Below, one piece after another: positions 1-5,673 of a DNA stretch of 7,104 nt. A program made the translations under genes and the position numbers. Where the stretch lies: contig MWAR01000501.1 in assembly GCA_002068715.1 (NCBI GenBank), positions 1-7,104 of the forward strand, read 5' to 3'. The notes beneath the pieces are model-generated. The model made no database searches, was not told where the DNA came from, and saw only the letters and a program-made list of their open reading frames with translations. Within the stretch, counting starts at the first letter, position 1, and every line of letters begins with the position of its first letter. Source of the stretch: a bacterium ADurb.Bin374. GTDB taxonomy: Bacteria; Riflebacteria; Ozemobacteria; Ozemobacterales; Ozemobacteraceae.

Positions 1-1203
1 GTCCATCACGCCCGCCGCGAACGCCGCGACGATGCCGGCTTCGATATCCCCGTTCCCGAGCCTCTCGACGGCATCCATCACCGTGCGCACTTCCTTTTTG
101 ATGATCTCGATCTCTTCCTGGAGACGCGGGCTCATCACGGCGCGCTGGTCCGCCAGCATGTTCACGACCTGGCGGGTCGCCTTCAACCCGGCGGCGTTGG
201 CCTCCTTCGTGGGGATGCCGCGCGCCTCGTGCGGGGTTTTCACGATGACCTTCGTCGCGCCCGACAGGGCCGCGACGGTCGAGCCCCAGCAGATGACCGA
301 GAACGCTTTCGACTCGTCCTCGGGGAAGCCGCCCATCCACTGGTGGAAGACGGTCGTCAGATCGTAGCCGGAGAAGCCGGCCTTCTTGAAATACTCGTCG
401 GCCAGCTCCCGCAGCGAGAGCATCGCCGCGACGTCCTGGATGAAGTTGCCGCCCTGGCCGTAACCCAGGGTCAGGGAGCGGACCCCCTGGGCGAGGGCCA
501 GCAGACCTTCGACGATGGCGACGACGTGGCTGATGAACGGCGGCACGAGCGTCCCGGTCAGGGGGCCGAACGGCTCGCGGTTGATGCTGACCCCGTTCTC
601 CTCATACCAGCCGACGAGCCGGTCGACGTATTTCCAGTCGTCGATGCTTTTCTGCAACGGCACTTTCTTTGCATAGGGGATATTATATGAAATGCCGCCG
701 CCTTCGTAGCTCGTGAAGCCGGCCGCCAGGGTGATCTCGGCGAGAAGCCGCGCGTCGGGCGTTCCGTGCCGTACCTGGACGGGGGATTTGAGCGCCTCGA
801 CGACCTGCCGGCAGCCGGCGAGTCCGTGGTTGACGGCCGGAAAACCGTTCAACAGCGATGTTCCGGCCTGAAGCGACTTCTCGATTCCGTTGGCCGCTTC
901 CTGATACCGGTTCTGGCGGGTGTATGCGTCGATCGTGGTCGGCAGCAGATCCGCCTCGCCTTCGGTCTCGAGATACTGGAGGAGCTTGATGTGTTCGTTT
1001 ACGAGCGCGACGCCGGCACGCGGCTGCAGGAGGGTGCGGCCCTGCTCGTTCGCCTTTTTCATGGCGAGGGCGAAGTTGCGGGCGGGCGGCAGGGTTTTCT
1101 GATACGCCAGCGCCTCGTCGAGACTCAGGCCTTTGCCCGTCGGCCACGTGGCGAGCACGGTGTCGCGAATCGAGAGAAAGTCGTTCCAGGTGAGAGAGTT
1201 CAT
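1..1203 (-). CDS. glmE: Glutamate mutase epsilon (large) subunit, C-terminus cut by window edge
   Basis: This is the catalytic subunit of methylaspartate (glutamate) mutase. With GlmS and adenosylcobalamin it interconverts L-glutamate and (2S,3S)-3-methylaspartate by a radical carbon-skeleton rearrangement. The frame is open from the ATG at 1203 to base 1 (401 codons, no stop). The family is about 483 residues, so roughly 80 C-terminal residues lie outside the window. The match to the Clostridium MutE sequence, as I remember it, is continuous: QPRAGVAL (61-67), [16 protein letters not shown] (90-100), [12 protein letters not shown] (145-156), [13 protein letters not shown] (167-179), [15 protein letters not shown] (208-222), [11 protein letters not shown] (284-294) and [18 protein letters not shown] (322-339). 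The substrate-binding arginines (R62, R96, R145), the catalytic glutamate (E167) and both tyrosines (Y173, Y177) align at a constant offset of four. The enzyme should therefore be active. The start overlaps the glmL stop as ATGA. An AAGGAG motif (1220-1215) lies 11 bases upstream, rather far, so translational coupling to glmL is likely. Confidence 0.97.
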   Translation of the reverse strand, partial: MNSLTWNDFLSIRDTVLATWPTGKGLSLDEALAYQKTLPPARNFALAMKKANEQGRTLLQPRAGVALVNEHIKLLQYLETEGEADLLPTTIDAYTRQNRYQEAANGIEKSLQAGTSLLNGFPAVNHGLAGCRQVVEALKSPVQVRHGTPDARLLAEITLAAGFTSYEGGGISYNIPYAKKVPLQKSIDDWKYVDRLVGWYEENGVSINREPFGPLTGTLVPPFISHVVAIVEGLLALAQGVRSLTLGYGQGGNFIQDVAAMLSLRELADEYFKKAGFSGYDLTTVFHQWMGGFPEDESKAFSVICWGSTVAALSGATKVIVKTPHEARGIPTKEANAAGLKATRQVVNMLADQRAVMSPRLQEEIEIIKKEVRTVMDAVERLGNGDIEAGIVAAFAAGVMD

Positions 1204-2678
1204 ACCGGGTCAGGCTCCTTGTGAAGTCTGTGTGATGGTGTGTCGTGAACGGTCTGCGGAAACCGTACCAGCGATTGGCCGGCAAGTGTCGCGGCAAGTT
1301 CAGGATACGGTGAAGCGAGGTTGCCTAGCAAGGGAAGAAGCCCGTCACGGTCGCGCATGATACGCCGTGCCGTCGGAAGCAGCGGCATTTTCCCGTCGGC
1401 CGTGGGGGCTGATGAGGCGGCAAGCGCGTCGAGATACAGCGTCACGTCGCCGGACGATGCCAGATATCCTCCAGAGCCGATGATGGTGCGGATGCGGCGC
1501 AGGTCCTTGCCGCGCTGAAGAAACACTTTTCCGCCGGGTGTCCAGCTTTCCTCGACGGTTCCGGCATGTCGGGCGATCGAGAGGGAGACGCAAACGGCCG
1601 CAAGAACGCGGTCCAGAGCTTCCTGCCGGGGTGTCGAGGGAAGCCGGCCGGGGGTTTCGGAAATCTCACCGACCCAGGTTTCAAGCTCGAGAGCGTCTAT
1701 GCCGGCATCGGCACGAAGACTCTCGAGGACCGGGCCCCCCGACGTGAGAACGGAACGTGCGCTGACGCGCATGCCGAGATCGCCTTCGACGGTGCGTTTG
1801 ACGGCCGGCTCCGGCAGTCCGCGCAGGATGACGTTTCCGTCGGCGGCGGCCGGTTCGCTGTTCGTATACACATCGGTCGTGGCTCCGCCCATATCGATCA
1901 AAAGCGTGTCGGCCCAGTCCGGAGAGACGGCGGCAAGTCGTTCCACCAGTTCGAGAACGGCGCGAGGCGTGGGTTTCGGTTCGGCACCGAACGCGTCGAT
2001 GACGCGACGCAGGCCTTTTCCCTCGATCAACCGGTGGAGAAACAGGTCACGAATGCATATGCGCGCCGGCTCGATGTTCAACTGGCCGAACTCGGGCATC
2101 AGGTTCTCGGTCACGATCAGCCGACCCTCCGGAAACATCGTCGGGATCTCGTGGGCGACGGAGCGGTTTCCCGCGAAAAGGACTGTCGCTTCGAGGCCGG
2201 CTTCGGCCAGACGCCGTGCGTTTTTCCGGACATACGCGGCGTTACCGCCGTCCGTGCCGCCGGCGAGCAGGATGATGTCGGGCCGATCGAGGCGCATTCG
2301 TTCGATGTCGTCGGGAGTGAGCTCGAACGCGTAGGCCCCCGAGACCTTGCCGCCGGCCGAACAGACCGCCTGCCGGGCGACGCTCAGGGTCAGCTCGGGC
2401 ACGAGGCCGACCGCCGTCACCTTCAGGCCGCCCTTCGCCGAGCAGGAAAGGTGTGCCGGGAGATCGAGCGACACGCCGTCGAGATCGTCGAGCCCTGCGG
2501 CGACTCTGCTCGGAAGCAGACCGTGCAGAACACGGGCGACGCCACGTGGGAGATGATCGACGGTCGTAGGCGTCGAGGCGCGTGCAAGGATGGATCGGCC
2601 GGAAAGGTCGACCAGCGCGCCCTTGGTATATGTCGATCCGATGTCGATCGTCAGAATTCTGTTGTCAGTGCCTGGCAT
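1200..2678 (-). CDS. glmL: Glutamate mutase accessory protein GlmL (MutL-type ASKHA ATPase)
   Basis: This is the accessory protein found between the two glutamate mutase subunit genes in many bacteria. The family has the ASKHA (actin/Hsp70/sugar kinase) ATPase fold and is thought to help assemble or reactivate the B12 enzyme; its exact role is not firmly established. At 492 residues it is slightly longer than the usual roughly 460. Visible motifs are phosphate loop 1 DIGSTYTKG (12-20), CSAKGGLKV (79-87), [10 protein letters not shown] (137-146), phosphate loop 2 [13 protein letters not shown] (260-272) and the adenosine-site motif IGSGGYL (400-406). A short tail after about residue 470 has no recognised motif. 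I chose the ATG at 2678. An in-frame TTG at 2690 would add four residues, and an in-frame stop at 2705-2703 rules out anything longer. Neither start has a good ribosome-binding site, which is odd next to the strong one before glmS. The TGA stop overlaps the glmE start (ATGA). It is not the DNA mismatch repair MutL. Confidence 0.94.
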   Translation of the reverse strand: MPGTDNRILTIDIGSTYTKGALVDLSGRSILARASTPTTVDHLPRGVARVLHGLLPSRVAAGLDDLDGVSLDLPAHLSCSAKGGLKVTAVGLVPELTLSVARQAVCSAGGKVSGAYAFELTPDDIERMRLDRPDIILLAGGTDGGNAAYVRKNARRLAEAGLEATVLFAGNRSVAHEIPTMFPEGRLIVTENLMPEFGQLNIEPARICIRDLFLHRLIEGKGLRRVIDAFGAEPKPTPRAVLELVERLAAVSPDWADTLLIDMGGATTDVYTNSEPAAADGNVILRGLPEPAVKRTVEGDLGMRVSARSVLTSGGPVLESLRADAGIDALELETWVGEISETPGRLPSTPRQEALDRVLAAVCVSLSIARHAGTVEESWTPGGKVFLQRGKDLRRIRTIIGSGGYLASSGDVTLYLDALAASSAPTADGKMPLLPTARRIMRDRDGLLPLLGNLASPYPELAATLAGQSLVRFPQTVHDTPSHRLHKEPDPV

Positions 2679-2773
2679 GAAAGACGGCAAACCGTGGAGG
2701 CGTCATGCCCAGCGACACGAGGTGAGAAGCTGGAACGACGATATCCCCGCCGGTTATCCTTTTGATTGAATGT

Positions 2774-2787
2774 ATGGTATAAACTAT
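2774..2787. promoter_or_regulatory. Putative GntR operator copy inside the operon
   Basis: The plus-strand sequence ATGGTATAAACTAT matches the operator-like palindrome in front of gntR (TTGGTATAGACCAA) at 10 of 14 positions, including the block TGGTATA and the AC of the right arm. Its own symmetry is imperfect. It sits in the AT-rich part of the glmS-glmL gap and overlaps a TATAGT -10-like hexamer read on the minus strand (2788-2783). I infer that the operon's GntR protein may bind here and tune glmL-glmE expression separately from glmS. With a short motif in an AT-rich island, chance similarity cannot be excluded. Confidence 0.4.
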
Positions 2788-2793
2788 AAAATA

Positions 2794-2805
2794 ATTCGCT
2801 CGAAT
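2794..2805. repeat. Interrupted palindrome ATTCG-CT-CGAAT
   Basis: Two perfect 5-bp inverted arms are separated by two bases, just downstream of the glmS stop codon. The two-base spacer is too short for a stable RNA hairpin; pairing only the outer four bases leaves a four-base loop and a weak stem. It could be a protein-binding site next to the operator-like copy at 2774-2787, or a chance palindrome. It does not look like a terminator: the T-rich stretch that follows on the minus strand is broken by A residues. Confidence 0.3.
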
Positions 2806-2820
2806 CCTCGTTCACCGGGG

Positions 2821-3246
2821 TCAGCCTTTCCGGCCGGCCTGTTCGATGTCTTCGCGGATGAGCCTGGTGGCCTGTTCGAGGTCCGCGTCGGGGGGGAACA
2901 CCCGGTCGTAGCCCATGGCGATGAACTTCTTTTCGACCGCATCGAAGGGGGTTTTCCCAACCACCAGGTTGCCGCCCACATACAATCTGATGTGGTCCAG
3001 TCCTTTTTCGATGCACTTTTCCCTCAGACCGGCGCAGTCGATCTCGCCATGTCCGTAAAGAGAGCTGACGAGGATCGCCTTCGCGTCGGTCTCGATTGCC
3101 GCGCTGATGAACTCCTCCTGGCTGACCATGACGCCGAGATTTGTGACTTTGAACCCCGCCTGCGTGAAGAACGCGTCGAGGATCTTGTTGCCGACGGAGT
3201 GGCAGTCGAAGCCGATGACGCCGAGAACGACCGGTATGGGCTGCAT
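2821..3246 (-). CDS. glmS: Glutamate mutase sigma (B12-binding small) subunit
   Basis: This is the cobalamin-binding subunit of methylaspartate mutase; it carries adenosylcobalamin to the GlmE barrel. The 141 residues match the usual length of about 137. The protein is a single B12-binding Rossmann-like domain. The N-terminal strand [18 protein letters not shown] carries the base-off/His-on motif DxHxxG (D14, H16, G19), with H16 the expected lower cobalt ligand. It is followed by [12 protein letters not shown] (36-47), [11 protein letters not shown] (61-71), [10 protein letters not shown] (89-98) and GYDRVFPP (112-119). Near-identical blocks occur in the Clostridium MutS protein as I recall it. 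The ATG at 3246 is preceded by a strong Shine-Dalgarno AGGAGGT (3258-3252) at good spacing, only 16 bases after the gntR stop. It is the second gene of the operon. It is unrelated to glucosamine synthase GlmS or mismatch repair MutS, which share the names. Confidence 0.97.
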   Translation of the reverse strand: MQPIPVVLGVIGFDCHSVGNKILDAFFTQAGFKVTNLGVMVSQEEFISAAIETDAKAILVSSLYGHGEIDCAGLREKCIEKGLDHIRLYVGGNLVVGKTPFDAVEKKFIAMGYDRVFPPDADLEQATRLIREDIEQAGRKG

Positions 3247-3251
3247 GATGG

Positions 3252-3258
3252 ACCTCCT
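3252..3258 (-). promoter_or_regulatory. Strong ribosome-binding site of glmS
   Basis: On the minus strand AGGAGGT lies five bases before the glmS ATG, a near-perfect anti-16S match. It is by far the best Shine-Dalgarno in the window. The glmL starts have none and the glmE site is too distant, which suggests that the small subunit is made at a higher rate than the other operon products. Confidence 0.75.
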
Positions 3259-3262
3259 GGAA

Positions 3263-4261
3263 TTATGCGGCGGAGCGCTGGAGCAGGGCAGCGGTCTTTT
3301 CCTCGATGTGGAGGAGAGAGCCGCGCTCGATCTGGTATTCGAATCGGACGAGCTTGCCGCCGCGCCGGGTGAACCCGTTCAGTGTTTTCGAAACCTGGCT
3401 GGAAAGCGGAAAGGCATGACCGGGGGGAAGGATGATCGCCTGGACAGTGTTTGTAAGACGGGCGAGGGCGCCCGGTTGGATGTCGAGCATGGCCGGAACA
3501 CGTTCCGGCGCGATGCCGATGCGCCTGAGGTGGATCCTGATGATGTCGTGAAACCGGCTGCTGCGGCAGATCACCGCGATCTTTCCGGCGCCGGCGAGGC
3601 CGGCCAGGCCCATGAGCGTCTCGGGGCTCGGCGAGACGGCAACGGGAAGGAGGCGTTCGGCGATGCCCGGAGCGAGATCGACGAGCTCTTCGGCGTGCGT
3701 CGTGGTCGTTATGATCAGGGCGAACGGCTCGAGTCGGGCAGCAGTATCACCGGCCCGTCGCAGGTCGTCCAGGAGGAACGTCCTGAGTTTCAGCTGGGAG
3801 AGCCGGCCGAGTTGCTGTTCGAAGATCGACAGGGCTTCGGGGTTGCAGTCGACGGCCGCGATCGGAAATGTCGCCCGGAGCTTCGTCCGGCGTTCCAGCT
3901 CGGCATCGAGCAGATACTCAATTTCCTCGCAGGTGTACCGCAGGGCCTCGAGTTCGTCGACAAGGTGCTGAATCAGCGTCTGGGCCTTGCCCTGGCGGGG
4001 TGGTGCCGCGGGATCGGCCTGGTCGGCGACGAAGGTGCCCCGGCCCTGGGTGATCGTGAGCAGTCGCTCGCGGGCGAGCTCCTCGTAGGCCTTCTTGACG
4101 GTCCCGCGGGCGAGGTCAAGATGTCTGGCAAGTTCGCGCTCGGGCGGCAGTCTGTCGCCCGCCAGGAGCTTCCTTTCCCTGATGAGCTGCCTGATTCGTT
4201 CTATCAGCTGGCGGTATGCCGGCAGATCCCGGCCCTTGTCTATCGCGAACTCGCCGAACAT
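3263..4261 (-). CDS. GntR-family transcriptional regulator with atypical sensor domain
   Basis: This 332-residue regulator is the first gene of the glutamate mutase operon. Residues 13-79 form a typical GntR winged helix-turn-helix: [14 protein letters not shown], then [28 protein letters not shown] with the recognition helix at about 51-62, then the wing GRGTFVAD (73-80). A charged helical linker (about 90-127) follows. The C-terminal part does not look like the FCD, UTRA or MocR aminotransferase domains. It alternates hydrophobic strands and helices in two apparent lobes (about 130-205 with IAAVDCN and [14 protein letters not shown]; about 215-310 with GKIAVICRS and [14 protein letters not shown]), resembling a periplasmic-binding-protein or PrpR-N-like sensor. 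That fold is my inference. The ATG at 4261 has GAGGGA four bases upstream. A promoter and palindromic operator sit directly in front, so autoregulation is likely. The effector is unknown; glutamate, methylaspartate or mesaconate are guesses from context. Confidence 0.93.
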   Translation of the reverse strand: MFGEFAIDKGRDLPAYRQLIERIRQLIRERKLLAGDRLPPERELARHLDLARGTVKKAYEELARERLLTITQGRGTFVADQADPAAPPRQGKAQTLIQHLVDELEALRYTCEEIEYLLDAELERRTKLRATFPIAAVDCNPEALSIFEQQLGRLSQLKLRTFLLDDLRRAGDTAARLEPFALIITTTTHAEELVDLAPGIAERLLPVAVSPSPETLMGLAGLAGAGKIAVICRSSRFHDIIRIHLRRIGIAPERVPAMLDIQPGALARLTNTVQAIILPPGHAFPLSSQVSKTLNGFTRRGGKLVRFEYQIERGSLLHIEEKTAALLQRSAA

Positions 4262-4273
4262 CTGATCCCTCGA

Positions 4274-4287
4274 TTGGTATAGACCAA
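4274..4287. promoter_or_regulatory. Palindromic operator in the gntR leader
   Basis: TTGGT-ATAG-ACCAA is a perfect 5-bp inverted repeat with a 4-bp centre. The half-sites follow the ...GT / AC... pattern typical of GntR-family operators. It lies between the predicted transcription start (about 4291) and the gntR Shine-Dalgarno, roughly +4 to +17. A bound protein there should block transcription, which fits autorepression by the adjacent regulator. The binder is inferred from position and pattern only. Confidence 0.65.
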
Positions 4288-4293
4288 GTTGAT

Positions 4294-4307
4294 TTGGATT
4301 ATACCTT
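4294..4307. promoter_or_regulatory. Second, weaker operator-like site over the -10 box
   Basis: TTGGATTATACCTT matches the main operator at 9 of 14 positions, keeping TTGG and ACC at the same spacing. Its centre is exactly 20 bp from that of the main palindrome, about two helical turns, so two dimers could bind on the same face of the DNA. It covers the TATAAT hexamer, so part of the match may simply be the -10 sequence. Confidence 0.35.
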
Positions 4308-4326
4308 TTCTATCGGCCGACGTCAA
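4298..4326 (-). promoter_or_regulatory. Sigma70-type promoter of the gntR-glmSLE operon
   Basis: On the minus strand TTGACG (4326-4321, five of six consensus) is separated by exactly 17 bp from a perfect TATAAT (4303-4298). The predicted transcription start is near 4291, giving a leader of about 30 bases before the gntR ATG. It is the only convincing sigma70 promoter I see in the window and it points into the glutamate mutase operon. The overlapping operators suggest a strong promoter that is normally held down. Confidence 0.78.
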
Positions 4327-4328
4327 TG

Positions 4329-4376
4329 GAACCGACAGATGTTTTTCCGGCAGTTCCCGGCAGTTCCCGGCGGTTC
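4329..4376 (-). other. Possible weak structure at the end of the malic enzyme transcript
   Basis: Perfect 6-bp inverted arms GAACCG (4329-4334) and CGGTTC (4371-4376, overlapping the malic enzyme stop) enclose several self-complementary CCGG tetramers that could form inner stems. On the transcribed (minus) strand the structure is followed by no T run; the only homopolymer is an A5. It therefore does not qualify as a standard rho-independent terminator. Transcripts from the kinase-malic enzyme unit may end by another mechanism or read through into gntR. Confidence 0.25.
4347..4376. repeat. Three tandem 10-bp repeats (CCGGCAGTTC)
   Basis: Three head-to-tail units read CCGGCAGTTC, CCGGCAGTTC and CCGGCGGTTC on the plus strand; the third has one change and overlaps the malic enzyme stop codon. 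The period equals about one helical turn. The array lies 21 bp upstream of the -35 box of the gntR promoter, where an activator or a structural element could act. Slippage with no function is equally possible. Confidence 0.7.
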
Positions 4377-5673
4377 ACCGCGCGAAGCGGGCTACGAGTC
4401 GGCGGGCGGCGGAACGGAGTCGACGGCGATAGGCGTCGAGGTCGACGATCGGGGCACGGGCCACGCCGCTTTCCATCGCGGCGGCCGCGACGGCCGGGGG
4501 GACGGTTTCCAGGAGGCGCGGATCGAAGGGCTTCGGAAGGAGGTAGCCGCGGCCGAACGTCAGACGGTTCAATCCGTATGCTTTCAAAACCGCGGCCGGG
4601 ACGGGGCGCCGTGCGAGGTCCGCCAGCGCCTTGCTTGCGGCAAGCTTCATTTCGTCGTTGATCGTTGAAGCGCGCACGTCGAGCGCGCCCCGGAAGAGGA
4701 ACGGGAAACCGAGCAGGTTGTTCACCTGGTTCGGCAGGTCGCTTCGGCCCGTGGCGATGACGGCATCCGGCCTTGCCTCGCGTGCCGCGTCGTATTCGAT
4801 CTCGGGCACCGGGTTCGCAAGCGCGAAGATGATCGGGTCGGGACGCATCTTCCGGAGCATCGCTGGTGTCACGATGCGGGGTGCCGAAACGCCGATGAAG
4901 ACATCGGCGCCTTCCAGGGCGTCGCCCAGAGTTCCAGCTGGCCGCGAAGACGCAAGGGAAGACAGCCACCGGTGCATGCCTTCTCTGCGGCCTTTGTATA
5001 CGATGCCATGTATATCGCAAAGAACGAGATGGCTCCGCCTGACGCCGATCCTGAGCAGATGCCGGGCGACGGCGATGCCGGCCGCGCCGGCGCCGCTGAT
5101 CGCGACCCGCGCCTCGTCGGGTTTCCGGCCGGTGAGATGCAGGGCATTCATGAGGGCTGCAGCCACCACGACCGCAGTCCCGTGCTGGTCATCGTGAAAG
5201 ACGGGAATTCCCATGCCGGCTCGCAGGCGTTCCTCGATTTCGAAGCACTCCGGTGCCTTGATGTCCTCGAGGTTGATGCCGCCGAAACTCGGTTCCAGAA
5301 GAGAGACGGCGTCGCAGAACGCCGCGGGGCACTCCGTGTCGAGTTCGAGATCGACGGCGTCGATGCCTGCAAACCGTTTGAACAGGAGGGCTTTCCCTTC
5401 CATGACTGGCTTGCCGGCGAGCGCGCCGATGTTTCCGAGACCGAGCACGGCGGTCCCGTTCGTGATGACGCCTACCAGGTTGCCGCGGCCCGTATATCGC
5501 CACGCGGCCTCGGGGTCGTCCCGTATGGCGAGACAGGGGGCTGCCACCCCCGGAGTATAGGCGAGGCTGAGATCGTTCCCGTCGGCGCAGGGTTTCGACG
5601 GAACGATCTCGATCTTGCCGGCCGGCTCGGATTCGTGAAGGCGCAGGGCTTTGGGTGCAAGGGGATTCTTCAT
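4375..5673 (-). CDS. NAD(P)-dependent malic enzyme, short MaeB/YtsJ-like form
   Basis: This cytoplasmic enzyme oxidatively decarboxylates L-malate to pyruvate and CO2, reducing NAD(P)+. The 432 residues fit the short bacterial form; there is no C-terminal phosphotransacetylase-like domain. Motifs in order are NDLSLAYTPGVAAPCL (33-48, catalytic Y39), NGTAVLGLGNIGALAGKPVM (72-91), EGKALLFKRFAGIDAVDLEL (92-111, catalytic K94), INLEDIKAPECFEIEERLR (133-151), IPVFHDDQHGTAVV (156-169, metal-binding aspartates 161/162), the nucleotide-binding loop GAGAAG (194-199) with D220 at the end of the next strand (hinting at NAD rather than NADP), FALANPVPEI (283-292) and TGRSDLPNQVNNLLGFPFLFRGALDVRA (308-335). 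The ATG at 5673 is chosen because homology starts there, GAGGA (5685-5681) lies seven bases upstream, and it overlaps the kinase stop as ATGA. Upstream in-frame starts would lie inside the kinase gene and lack homology. Confidence 0.96.
   Translation of the reverse strand: MKNPLAPKALRLHESEPAGKIEIVPSKPCADGNDLSLAYTPGVAAPCLAIRDDPEAAWRYTGRGNLVGVITNGTAVLGLGNIGALAGKPVMEGKALLFKRFAGIDAVDLELDTECPAAFCDAVSLLEPSFGGINLEDIKAPECFEIEERLRAGMGIPVFHDDQHGTAVVVAAALMNALHLTGRKPDEARVAISGAGAAGIAVARHLLRIGVRRSHLVLCDIHGIVYKGRREGMHRWLSSLASSRPAGTLGDALEGADVFIGVSAPRIVTPAMLRKMRPDPIIFALANPVPEIEYDAAREARPDAVIATGRSDLPNQVNNLLGFPFLFRGALDVRASTINDEMKLAASKALADLARRPVPAAVLKAYGLNRLTFGRGYLLPKPFDPRLLETVPPAVAAAAMESGVARAPIVDLDAYRRRLRSAARRLVARFAR

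Larger units (their letters stand above)
2679..2820 (-). other. 142-bp glmS-glmL intergenic region with AT-rich island
   Basis: This gap is long for the inside of a tightly packed operon; the other junctions are 16 bases or an overlap. Its glmS-proximal half (about 2755-2800) is clearly AT-rich within a GC-rich locus. It contains an operator-like sequence (2774-2787) and a small interrupted palindrome (2794-2805). On the minus strand the hexamer TATAGT (2788-2783) resembles a -10 box, but no good -35 lies at the right distance, so any internal promoter would be weak or activator-dependent. I see no rho-independent terminator. An AAAAGG stretch near 2762-2757 looks like a ribosome-binding site, but no start codon follows at useful spacing. 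No convincing small gene was found. Confidence 0.6.

Noticed and set aside
2623..2636. Another operator-like sequence, TTGGTATATGTCGA, inside glmL
   Set aside because: It matches the main operator at 10 of 14 positions but has a poor right arm, and its TATACCAAGG core simply encodes the conserved Tyr-Thr-Lys-Gly of the ATPase phosphate loop, so protein constraint explains it.
2677..2730. Possible leader peptide of about 17 codons (GTG start near 2730) ending at the glmL start
   Set aside because: There is no ribosome-binding site before it, no run of regulatory codons and no terminator or antiterminator structure; an open frame this short is expected by chance.
2651..3016. 121-codon minus-strand frame bridging glmS and the glmS-glmL gap
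   Set aside because: It overlaps the conserved C-terminal half of glmS in another frame and the start of glmL, has no recognisable domain, and is low-complexity (R, G and P rich).
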